Of a stretch of 10,119 nt of DNA, positions 1 to 7,546 are shown piece by piece. Location: contig CAAFRY010000265.1 of assembly GCA_900765525.1 (NCBI GenBank), positions 1-10,119 on the forward strand. Direction: 5' to 3'. The DNA is from an uncultured Blautia sp. (GTDB lineage Bacteria > Bacillota > Clostridia > Lachnospirales > Lachnospiraceae). The notes under the pieces are model-generated. The model saw only the letters and a program-made list of their open reading frames with translations, searched no databases and was not told where the DNA came from. Positions within the stretch are counted from its first letter, which is position 1. Each line of letters starts with the position of its first letter. Both the position numbers and the translations under genes were made by a program.

Positions 1-1725
1 GCTTCTGTCCGGCAAACCTTAGACCTGCTTTCTGCCAGCCATATACCCCTGGATACCTTGCTGATTCGCTTTCTGCTGGCTGAGGCAGCAATTCAGATGA
101 TAACCCAGCGTTTCTCCCTTCAGCCGGCTCATCTTTTGGATTACTTAGAGGGAAATGCAGATATAATAAATTATGCCATGCTTCTTGATGATTTAGTACA
201 GGATAAAGAAGCTGCCAGAAAAGTATGCATTTTAAATCCTAAACTGTTTTCCGTTTCTTATAACTGGTAACCAAATGAGGATATACTTGCATTACTTTAT
301 ATCTCCTGTCAGAATTTAAAAGACCGAAAAGCAACCGGCTCCTATTATACACCTACCTCTGTAGTCAAAAAACTGGTGGGCAACCTGGATATACACAGAG
401 GCAATGAAGTGAGGATACTGGACCCCTGCTGCGGCACCGGCAATTTTTTGCTGCAGCTTCCTGACGAAATACCTCCGGAAAATATATTTGGCAATGATAC
501 GGATTCTATCTCTATCTATCTTACAAGAATCAATTTGGCTTTAAAATACCGCTTTCAAGAAACGGAGGTGCTATACCACAATTTTACAATCCAGGATTAT
601 CTCTTGGATTATGATAAAACGGCTTTTGATTTTGTAATCGGAAATCCCCCTTGGGGTTTTCTCTTTACTCCGGAACAGAGAAAATCTCTGGACAGGGAAT
701 ATTGTACATGCAAGGGGAAAAATCCTGAATCCTATGATTTATTTATAGAAAAAGCAATAAAAAGCGTAAAACAAAATGGTATAGTTTCTTTTATCCTTCC
801 GGAGGCAATATTAAATGTAAAATCACATTTTCCTATTCGTTCTGCCCTTTCTGATTCTGGCTCCATAGAATACCTGGAATATCTGGGAAATGTATTTCAT
901 GGGGTTCAGTGCCCTTGTATTATTTTGCAGTTTTCCAAAACACAAGAGGCTATGTCCTGTATTGGAATGAAAGTAACTATACCGGGAGAAACTTTTACCA
1001 TTCAGACAAAGCGAAAAATAAATCCTGAACATTTCAGCTTTGCCCTGAACGACGCTCAATATCAAGTGATGGAAAAACTGGAATCCTTAAAGCATGTGGA
1101 ATTCTTGGAAAAGAAAGCTATATTTGCTCTGGGAATCGTTACCGGTGACAATAAAAAATATATTACCTCAGAAAAAAAGACAGATAATGAATTGGTTTTA
1201 AAAGGTTCAGACCTGTTAAAATATCGTTTTACACCTTCCAATCATTATATAGAATTCAGGCCGGACGCTTTTCAGCAGGTAGCTCCCACGGAATATTATC
1301 GTGCAGAAGAAAAGCTTTTGTATCGTTTTATCTGCAATCAATTAGTATTCGCTTACGACAATAAACAGACCTTATCTCTTAACAGCTGCAATATTTTAAT
1401 TCCTCAAATAGAGTGGATGAATTGTAAATATATTATGGCCGTGCTGAATTCCAGAATTTCACAGTTTTTCTTTCAGAAAAAGTTTTACTCTGTAAAGGTA
1501 CTGCGCACTCATATTGAAAAAATTCCTATTCCCAATGCTTCGGAAGACTGTCAAAGGCACATAGTAGATTTAGTAAATCGTTTGGAAAAATCCACAGATA
1601 TAAAGGTTATAACCTCCCTATACGAAGAAATAGACGCTCTGCTGCAGGAACTGTTCCAGCTTTCCGAAGAAGAATATTCCATCATAAAAAAAGCGGTAGA
1701 CCAAGATAATAAATTTTTGTACTAA
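1..1725 (+). pseudogene. N6-adenine DNA methyltransferase (TaqI/Eco57I type), 5'-truncated by window edge and interrupted by in-frame TAA at 268-270
   Basis: The protein would transfer a methyl group from S-adenosylmethionine to adenine in a DNA recognition site, as the modification half of a restriction-modification system. The frame is open from base 1, hits TAA at 268-270 and continues in the same frame to TAA at 1723-1725. Family motifs all lie after the stop: motif X TGSYYTP (334-354), the SAM-binding motif I DPCCGTGNF (421-447) and the catalytic motif IV NPPW (643-654). The last 150 or so residues, with LNSRISQFFF and KIPIPN, look like the target-recognition domain. The only practical restart after the stop is a GTG at 376, which has no clear ribosome binding site and would remove motif X. 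The residues around the stop read SYNW-stop-PNEDILALLY and then run straight into the motif, so one CAA-to-TAA change explains the break. No frameshift is seen. The DNA is much more AT-rich than the right half of the window. The family call is firm. Whether the protein is dead, a split protein or a sequencing error is inference. Confidence 0.85.
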
Positions 1726-1735
1726 TTTAAATCAC

Positions 1736-1805
1736 AAAAGACTGTTCACTATTTCTGAAACAGGCCATCCACGCCTTTGTCAGAAATAGCAAACAGTCCT
1801 TTTTA
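1736..1805. terminator. Bidirectional intrinsic terminator between convergent methyltransferase and nuclease genes
   Basis: A long inverted repeat fills the 77-base gap between the two convergent genes. The left arm (1736-1758, AAAAGACTGTT..TATTTCTGA) pairs with the right arm (1780-1803, TCAGAAATA..AACAGTCCTTTT), with a few mismatches in the middle. An inner AGGC/GCCT pairing (1762-1765 with 1773-1776) can extend the stem. The A run on the left and the T run on the right give a U tract to transcripts from both sides. The TAA stop of the nuclease gene lies at the very base of the stem. Confidence 0.85.
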
Positions 1806-2531
1806 TCTATAGGCATCAAATTTTTTATTATGTACTGTCTGAAGAATATCTTCCTCTTGAACACGGAAAGACTGAAGTTCTTCTTCCTTCATAAACACCT
1901 GGCCTTCATATACACCAGCACCCTTCACACCAGTATTTTCATTACGGTGCTGAGGCTTCAGCTTACCAGTCTGTAAAAGCTCTTCACTGGTCAATACCCA
2001 ATAAAGAAGCTGGTCCTTGCAGACACCAATCCAAATAAATACATCACAGCAGGAAGGCTTTAACTGCTGGAAATGATATTTAAAGCCTGACTTCCTGGCC
2101 TGCATGTGGGAATATGCTCTGCCGGCTAAATTCCCCTTGGTTTTGGTACTATTGGCCCGGCAAGCTTTCACTTCAATGTGTATATCATCCAATATAAGGT
2201 CATATTCTCCGTCAAACTCCGGGTTTCTTTCTTTCGTCTCCTTCAAAAATTGCGGAAAAAGAGTTCGAATATGCTGCTCTCCCCAGGTTTCCCCAAAGGT
2301 TCTGGGGGATAACTCAAATAACTCCAGATATTTATTGCGTTCCTGATAGTCGTTGCTTATTTGAAGATACTCCTCATATGTAATTTTGCCTGTCCACAAA
2401 AGATAAGCCAGTATTCTTCCTGTCTCGCTGAAGGGAAACACAGGCTTTTTCCTATCAGGTGCCAATATATCTTTTTTGTCCACTCCTGCCCCAGCTAATA
2501 AAGAGTCTATGGTTTTTTTAAGTTCTTCCAC
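1803..2531 (-). CDS. PD-(D/E)XK type II restriction endonuclease-like protein
   Basis: This 242-residue protein is probably the DNA-cleaving partner of the adenine methyltransferase that ends 78 bases away in convergent orientation. The clearest nuclease sign is EYD at residues 109-111 followed by IEVKA with E120 and K122: the D-x8-E-x-K layout of the PD-(D/E)XK fold, in a predicted strand-turn-strand. A preceding helix holds GETWGEQH (residues 80-87), where E85 could be a further active-site acid. I do not recognise its exact family or cut site. The start is a GTG at 2531, supported by GGAGGT at 2540-2545 with 8 bases of spacing. Only 63 bases without an obvious terminator or promoter separate it from the upstream DUF2156/GNAT gene, so it may be read from that gene's promoter. 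No stop or frameshift is visible. The nuclease fold is likely from motif and context; catalytic activity is inference. Confidence 0.72.
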   Translation of the reverse strand: MEELKKTIDSLLAGAGVDKKDILAPDRKKPVFPFSETGRILAYLLWTGKITYEEYLQISNDYQERNKYLELFELSPRTFGETWGEQHIRTLFPQFLKETKERNPEFDGEYDLILDDIHIEVKACRANSTKTKGNLAGRAYSHMQARKSGFKYHFQQLKPSCCDVFIWIGVCKDQLLYWVLTSEELLQTGKLKPQHRNENTGVKGAGVYEGQVFMKEEELQSFRVQEEDILQTVHNKKFDAYR

Positions 2532-2594
2532 TGTATACCACCTCCATCTAGAAAATCTAAGGTAGCTCAGAATATTCTGCGTGTATCACCACCG

Positions 2595-4649
2595 TTACAC
2601 CAGTTCATCCAGCCAAATCCTGTCCAAAAGCTTTACCTGGCTCAAGGCTCTGGCCTGGGAAGGGGGCATATCCGGCCACAGCTTTTGGGCCGGTATATAG
2701 CCCAACAGCCAGGAGGTCAAATCTCCTATACTGGCCTGCAAAGTCACCTGACCACAGAAATCTTTGCTGTCTCCGGAAATCTCTGCAGCCTGCAGCTGAG
2801 GTTTCGGCCAGGACATAAGCCGGCTGCTCTGCCCGTTTAAGCTCCACAGGTAAGGCCCCTGATTTTCCGGTATCAGCTTGTCCTCCACATCCAGCAATAT
2901 CTCCAGTTCTCCTTCCTCTTTCAGGGAAAAGACAGACAGGAATTCCTCCAGATTTGTGATTCTGGCCATAATCCTTGGTGTTTTCTCCTTCCATTCCAGC
3001 CACTGGTCTTCCCCATAGAGGACCTGCTGCTCCTGCTTTTCTTTACCGGCCAGGCCCTGAAGGCCTGCCAGATTCCCCTGGGCATCTCTGAGAAAGAATA
3101 AGTCTCCTTCTTCACTTTGCAATTCCTTTTGCAGACGCCGCACATAAGCTCTGTCTCTTAAGGCGTAAAGGTCAGCGTGATGAGCCAGCCATTGCTCCAT
3201 ATAAGCTGCTGCCTTATCCCAATCCTCTTCCTTATCCTGGACAGGCTCCAGGGACAGAACTTCTTTTCCTTCTTCCGTCACTCCCAGGCTATACTTGTCC
3301 CAGATATAGCGAAAGTCAAAAGGCTTGTAAATAGCTTCTGCCGCCGGCATAAGAAAGGTAAAGGGACGCTTTTCCAGATACATATCCCGCAGAGCCTTCT
3401 GCAGCACTTCTCTCATATATCCCTTACCCCGGCTTTGCTCCTCTGTACCCACGGCCACAAGATAATCTATCTCCGCTCTGGCGCTGCCTATCTGGAGCAT
3501 ATAAGGATTTCTATGGAGCATGGAGAGGATTCTCCCCTCCTGCCGCTTCACCAGAATCCGGTTATCTCTGGTTTTCTCATTATAGTAATATTCCAGATAC
3601 CTGTCATTTTCCCTGTCTTCAGGAAAGCATTCCTTCCACAGGGGTATAGTCTCCTGCTTTTCCTCCTGGGACAAATATTCCGGGGGATTGTCCGAAGCTG
3701 TGTTTTCAATTTCCTCAGCCCAGCTATAGGACTTTTTTCCGTCCAAAAGCTGCTCCACCAGATATTTTCTGGCAAAATCTGCAGGATTATAAGACATCTT
3801 GGCCTTTCTCAGACCTTCCAGTCCCAAATCGTCCTCCCGGTTCACCCATTCTACCTCCGGAAATTCATGTATCAGAAACTGCTGGTTTATCGCCTGGTAA
3901 AGGCCCGGAATTTCCGGGTCTGCCTTCTCGATATGAATGACAGCCATATTTTCTATGGGATTATAGCTGCCCACAGAAAAGGCTTCCAGCTTTCCGTCAA
4001 TATAGATACCTCCCATGTGGATACTGAATTCAGCGCAGTTTCTTAAAATATCATGAATCCCCCGCACCTCATAGTCCAGATGCTCTTCTGCATCTTCTCC
4101 CTTCTGAAGTCTCCATCTATCCAGGAATTTCCACATATCGTCCTTATCTGCACATCCCAGGCTGCGGTATTCAAATCTGCCCTCATACTGGCGCAAAAAC
4201 AGGTTCAGCCGGTTTTTTTTCTTATGCAGCTTTTTGCCGGAAAGCTTTCGCAGAGACTCGCCCAGATAAAGGTAATCCCTGGAGTCTTCCTGCTCCTTCA
4301 CAAAATATTTATCTTCCGGCAGATTCAAATATTTTACTGCATACTCATCGGCCAGATTTATCACCAGCGGATAACCCAGCTCCTGATTAAAATATTCTTC
4401 AATAGCCTGAAAAGCCGCTGGCAAATCTTCCTCCTTACAAAGAGGCATAGCAGAGAAACACTTTCCATTGTACTCCATCAGCCACAGCAGGGCTCTGTCT
4501 TCCCAGATAGCATACCGCACCTTATAGAATTCCTTCCAGATAAAGCTCTCCAGAAAAACACTGTCACAGGTTTTGTTTTTCCGCATGTTATAATAGGGCA
4601 TCATCACAGGAATATCATCCACAGTGATTTCCTTAAAATTTAAATTCAC
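2595..4649 (-). CDS. DUF2156 (LPG-synthase C-terminal fold) - Eis-like GNAT - SCP2-like fusion protein
   Basis: This 684-residue protein appears to join two transferase units. Residues 4-300 match the DUF2156 type, starting FKEITVDDIP..PYYNMRKNKTC and including FLESFIW; this fold is shared with the catalytic part of phosphatidylglycerol lysyltransferase (MprF), which moves an aminoacyl group from tRNA. Residues 330-450 are a GNAT acetyltransferase with the acetyl-CoA loop EQSRGKGYMREVL (about 404-416) and the Eis-like IYKPFDF (440-446). Residues 560-680 resemble the sterol-carrier-like tail of Eis proteins. There are no membrane segments, so it is cytosolic. The start is set by sequence: GTG at 4649 has AAGGAG at 4659-4664 with 9 bases of spacing. 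The longer frame from ATG 4718 would begin right beside the -10 box of the gene's own promoter and has no ribosome binding site. The substrate is unknown. Domain calls are confident for DUF2156 and GNAT, weaker for the SCP2-like tail. Confidence 0.82.
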   Translation of the reverse strand: MNLNFKEITVDDIPVMMPYYNMRKNKTCDSVFLESFIWKEFYKVRYAIWEDRALLWLMEYNGKCFSAMPLCKEEDLPAAFQAIEEYFNQELGYPLVINLADEYAVKYLNLPEDKYFVKEQEDSRDYLYLGESLRKLSGKKLHKKKNRLNLFLRQYEGRFEYRSLGCADKDDMWKFLDRWRLQKGEDAEEHLDYEVRGIHDILRNCAEFSIHMGGIYIDGKLEAFSVGSYNPIENMAVIHIEKADPEIPGLYQAINQQFLIHEFPEVEWVNREDDLGLEGLRKAKMSYNPADFARKYLVEQLLDGKKSYSWAEEIENTASDNPPEYLSQEEKQETIPLWKECFPEDRENDRYLEYYYNEKTRDNRILVKRQEGRILSMLHRNPYMLQIGSARAEIDYLVAVGTEEQSRGKGYMREVLQKALRDMYLEKRPFTFLMPAAEAIYKPFDFRYIWDKYSLGVTEEGKEVLSLEPVQDKEEDWDKAAAYMEQWLAHHADLYALRDRAYVRRLQKELQSEEGDLFFLRDAQGNLAGLQGLAGKEKQEQQVLYGEDQWLEWKEKTPRIMARITNLEEFLSVFSLKEEGELEILLDVEDKLIPENQGPYLWSLNGQSSRLMSWPKPQLQAAEISGDSKDFCGQVTLQASIGDLTSWLLGYIPAQKLWPDMPPSQARALSQVKLLDRIWLDELV

Positions 4650-4719
4650 GATTTTCGTCTCCTTATGATGTTCTGTTATTTTTGATAGTTTCCTTGAATC
4701 TAACCAATTTTTGTCCATT

Positions 4720-4747
4720 ATTATACCATATTATAACTATTTTTCAA
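4720..4747 (-). promoter_or_regulatory. Sigma-A-like promoter of the DUF2156/GNAT gene
   Basis: On the minus strand TTGAAA (4742-4747) and TATAAT (4720-4725) are 16 bases apart. Transcription would start near 4713, giving a leader of about 64 bases before the GTG at 4649. This position rules out translation from the ATG at 4718, which lies upstream of the expected transcript start. A second TATAAT at 4730-4735 has no well-spaced -35 box. Confidence 0.65.
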
Positions 4748-4794
4748 GAGTACAATTCTTATTGTCCAGCATCCGATTCTTACGATTTACTTAC

Positions 4795-4833
4795 CCTCTC
4801 TGGACAAGGGCATACATGCCTTGTTCAGAGAGG
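4795..4833 (-). terminator. Strong inverted repeat after the heptad-repeat protein gene, probable transcript end
   Basis: The left arm 4795-4813 and right arm 4816-4833 pair almost fully: fifteen consecutive pairs including one G-U, then a bulged G at 4810 and a tight loop. It starts 13 bases past the stop codon of the operon's last gene, where a terminator is expected. On the minus strand no U tract follows the stem, so it may act as a 3'-end stabilising hairpin or a weak terminator. On the plus strand a T run (4844-4848) follows only after ten other bases. Confidence 0.55.
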
Positions 4834-4846
4834 ATATGTTCTGTTT

Positions 4847-7546
4847 TTACTTAATCTCCTCTGTCTCAATAACAAATTTCACATTGCCTTCCATAGTTTC
4901 CAAACACCCTCCGTAGGTACTGTACCGGCAGTCTTCAGAAGTAAGGGCCTCTGCCCGGTCCAAAACAGTCTCCAAAGCCGTTTCTGCCTGCTGCTGCAGT
5001 TTCTGAATTCCCTTTTGGTTAAATTCCTGTGTTCCCTTAGAAAGCTGTTGGGCTCCCGCTTCCAACTGACAAATTCCTTCTGCCGCCTGGCTGCTTCCCA
5101 AAACCAGGGCAGAAGCACCGGAAGAAAGCTCCCCGATTCCGTAGGTCAATGCTCCGGCACCCTCCCGCAGACTCTGGCTGTTCCCGGCCAGCAGTGAAGC
5201 CCCGGAGGAAAGCTGCCTCTGCAATTCCCCAAGATCTGCCGTCAGCTCTTCCGTTCCCTGCCCAAGACTTTCCACGCCATTCAATAAATCCGGTGTGTTC
5301 TCTTCTAACTGGGCCGCACCCAGCAAGAGAGCATCATTATACTGCCCCAGTTCTCCAAACCCTGCCAGAAGACTATCTATGCCAGCTGCGGCTTGGGGCA
5401 GGCTCTGGCATTTTTGCTCCAGGGCCCCCAGATTTCGGGATAGTGTCTCCACGCCTCCATACAGGGCCGTCATACCTGTATTCAGGCCATAGGCGTTTTC
5501 TTCAAGCTGTTCCAAGGCAGTTTTGCTTTTTTCCAAATCTTCCTTCATCCCTGTTATCTGGTTTATTTGCCCCTCCATGGCTGTCAGTTTATCTTCTGCC
5601 CCTGCCATAGCTGTCTCCAGAGTTAGGAGAGATTCCTGCATCTCTCCTAAAAGCTGCTTTACTTCCCCTGTGTCCGGGCCGGAAAGTTCTACAACAGCCT
5701 GAGGGCTGGACACTTCATCCAGATTTTCCAGGGATTGAGGGTCTACCCAGGCTCCATTCAGTTCAGCGGCTGCCTGATAGAGAGACTGGGCTTCTTCCTC
5801 CTTTCCCTCATCTGCTGCCTGAGCAGCGGAGGCCTCCAGGGAAGCCTTTGCCCCTGCTATCTGTTCATTAGCGCTCTGTGCCTGGGAGCGGATGCTCTCT
5901 ATCTGTTGATTCCGCTGTGTTATCTGAGCGTTTACCTCACTGACAGCTTCTGTTTCCGCCTGCTCCAGGGCAGCCTGGCCATTGGCTTTTACAGCATCTG
6001 CCTGGGTCAGAATTTCCTGCAGTTTTTGCAGCATTGTATTCCCTTTTTCCAGAAAGCCTCTGGCTGGCTCTACGGCCTGGTTTTGGGCTAAATCAGCCAA
6101 AGTCTCTGTCTCATTTATAAGTTTCATTCCCGTATCACTCATAGCCCCCGCTTTTTCCAGAAGCTCTTCCTGCTGTTTCAGGCCCTGGGAAAACTTCTCT
6201 GTTCCTTCTGTTAAAGCCTGAGCAGCTGTTTTTATATCTTCCTGACTACCGCCTTCTCCGTCCACAGCCTCATACAATCCGGTTATTGCTGACTCCAGCT
6301 GCCCCAGATTTTCTTTTAACTCATCCAGTTGTGCCGCCCCTTCTGCCAGGGCTTTCTCTCCTTCTATATATGAGGTAAGTCCACGGGTAAGATTCCGGGT
6401 TCCCAGAACATAATCCTCAATGGCTTTTACCGCTGTATTCACTCCGTTCTCGTATTCTCTTACTTTGCCGGTAAGAGCTCCCTGCTGGCCCAGACTGCTC
6501 TGGATGCCTTGGTTCAATATATCTGCCCCCTGAGTATAAGCCTGGATTCCCTCTGACAATTGTACTGCTCCTGCGTCCAGGCTGCGGACACCTTCTGCCA
6601 AAGTATTGACACCCTGCTGGAATTCTCCATATCTGCTTTCCAATTCAGAGGCTCCCTGATATAGCTGCCCTGAACCCTCCACCAGCTGCAGGGCAGCGTC
6701 CTCCAGCTCATCCAGGGCCTTTTCCAAAGCATCAAAGTCCCCTGCATTTTTTATATCCAAATCCTCAAGTACATCGGTAAGACCCAAGGTAAAAGTGGAG
6801 CCCATGGAAAAATCTTTCACATCTGCCTGAATTTCCAGACTTTCCGGCAGGGTCAGACTGTCAGAAGCCCAATCCCCTTCTCCTTCTTCCAGACCCAGGC
6901 TTTCTCTTAATCCGGGCATAGCCACCCCTAAAACCAACTGTCTCTGTCCGTCAGAAATCACTTTTCCGTTATCAATTATCACATTCGAAAAAACATCGTC
7001 CGGGAGTATCAGCCCTGTAACCATAACAAAGGGACTGTACATCTGCTGCTTTTTCCCCTCAATCTCCACTTCTCTTTCGGCTTTGTTTTCGTACTCTATC
7101 CTTAATTTTAAGTGGCCGCTTTTCCCCGGCAAATCTTCAGGCTGTATCTCTTGTCCGTCCAAAAAATAGGTCAGCTTCATGGACACCGGAAGCTCCTTAT
7201 CTCCGGTTCCCTGATAATAAATATCTTTTCCCTGTGTCTGCCAGGTAAGGGTATTTCCTTTTCTGGTAAACGTCTCCTCTCCCTTTACATTCTCCACATC
7301 CCGGAGCTGGGTCTGGTCTTCCAGATTTTTTTCACTGCCGGCATTTTTCAGCCAGTCTGACACAATAATCTGTTTTTCCTGTCCCTTGGCGTCTGCATTT
7401 ACATACACTGTTTCCTCCTTGGAAATTTGGGCCTCCTCTGTGGCTGCAAGCACCGGCACAGCTCCCATGATTCCGGCCATGGCGGCAGCCACTGACGTCA
7501 CTACTTGTCTTTTCCTGTTCTTTCTGTTTTTTCTATTTCGATTCAT
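4847..7546 (-). CDS. Secreted x-x-x-Leu-x-x-Gly heptad-repeat / coiled-coil protein, partner of MMPL transporter
   Basis: This 899-residue exported protein probably acts outside the membrane with the MMPL pump encoded just upstream. A signal peptide covers residues 1-35: a very basic start (NRNRKNRKNRKRQ), a hydrophobic stretch and a VLA-A cleavage site. Residues 36-260 look like a beta-rich globular domain. Two blocks have glycine every seventh residue: one at residues 291-347 (one exception at 305) and one at 782-838 (one exception at 789), each with Leu mostly three before Gly. Between them lies a long helical region rich in Ala, Glu and Gln (about 400-700), broken near 595-630 by a Pro/Gly-containing segment. 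This heptad type is known from the extracellular part of YhgE/Pip/EsaA-type membrane proteins, but here no later membrane segment is seen. The end carries a cysteine pair (C873, C881). ATG 7546 overlaps the transporter's TGA (ATGA) and has AAGGAG at 7555-7560, 8 bases away. The export and repeat calls are firm; the molecular job is inferred. Confidence 0.85.
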   Translation of the reverse strand: MNRNRKNRKNRKRQVVTSVAAAMAGIMGAVPVLAATEEAQISKEETVYVNADAKGQEKQIIVSDWLKNAGSEKNLEDQTQLRDVENVKGEETFTRKGNTLTWQTQGKDIYYQGTGDKELPVSMKLTYFLDGQEIQPEDLPGKSGHLKLRIEYENKAEREVEIEGKKQQMYSPFVMVTGLILPDDVFSNVIIDNGKVISDGQRQLVLGVAMPGLRESLGLEEGEGDWASDSLTLPESLEIQADVKDFSMGSTFTLGLTDVLEDLDIKNAGDFDALEKALDELEDAALQLVEGSGQLYQGASELESRYGEFQQGVNTLAEGVRSLDAGAVQLSEGIQAYTQGADILNQGIQSSLGQQGALTGKVREYENGVNTAVKAIEDYVLGTRNLTRGLTSYIEGEKALAEGAAQLDELKENLGQLESAITGLYEAVDGEGGSQEDIKTAAQALTEGTEKFSQGLKQQEELLEKAGAMSDTGMKLINETETLADLAQNQAVEPARGFLEKGNTMLQKLQEILTQADAVKANGQAALEQAETEAVSEVNAQITQRNQQIESIRSQAQSANEQIAGAKASLEASAAQAADEGKEEEAQSLYQAAAELNGAWVDPQSLENLDEVSSPQAVVELSGPDTGEVKQLLGEMQESLLTLETAMAGAEDKLTAMEGQINQITGMKEDLEKSKTALEQLEENAYGLNTGMTALYGGVETLSRNLGALEQKCQSLPQAAAGIDSLLAGFGELGQYNDALLLGAAQLEENTPDLLNGVESLGQGTEELTADLGELQRQLSSGASLLAGNSQSLREGAGALTYGIGELSSGASALVLGSSQAAEGICQLEAGAQQLSKGTQEFNQKGIQKLQQQAETALETVLDRAEALTSEDCRYSTYGGCLETMEGNVKFVIETEEIK

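Noticed and set aside
275..319. ATG just after the in-frame stop in the methyltransferase
   Set aside because: It is in a different frame and stops after 14 codons, so it cannot restart the enzyme.
2568..2579. Perfect 12-base palindrome CAGAATATTCTG upstream of the nuclease gene
   Set aside because: Too short and AT-centred to be a terminator and has no second copy; it could be an operator but nothing supports that.
3177..4643. Long open frames on the plus strand (289 and 196 codons)
   Set aside because: They lie antisense to the well-supported DUF2156/GNAT gene, show no recognisable motifs and have unnatural composition.
4730..4735. Second TATAAT near the DUF2156/GNAT promoter
   Set aside because: The nearest -35-like box (TTGTAC at 4750-4755) is only 14 bases away, too close for a good promoter.
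5149..6221. Several plus-strand open frames opposite the heptad-repeat gene
   Set aside because: Antisense shadows caused by the biased, repeat-rich codon content of the real gene; no ribosome binding sites or domains.
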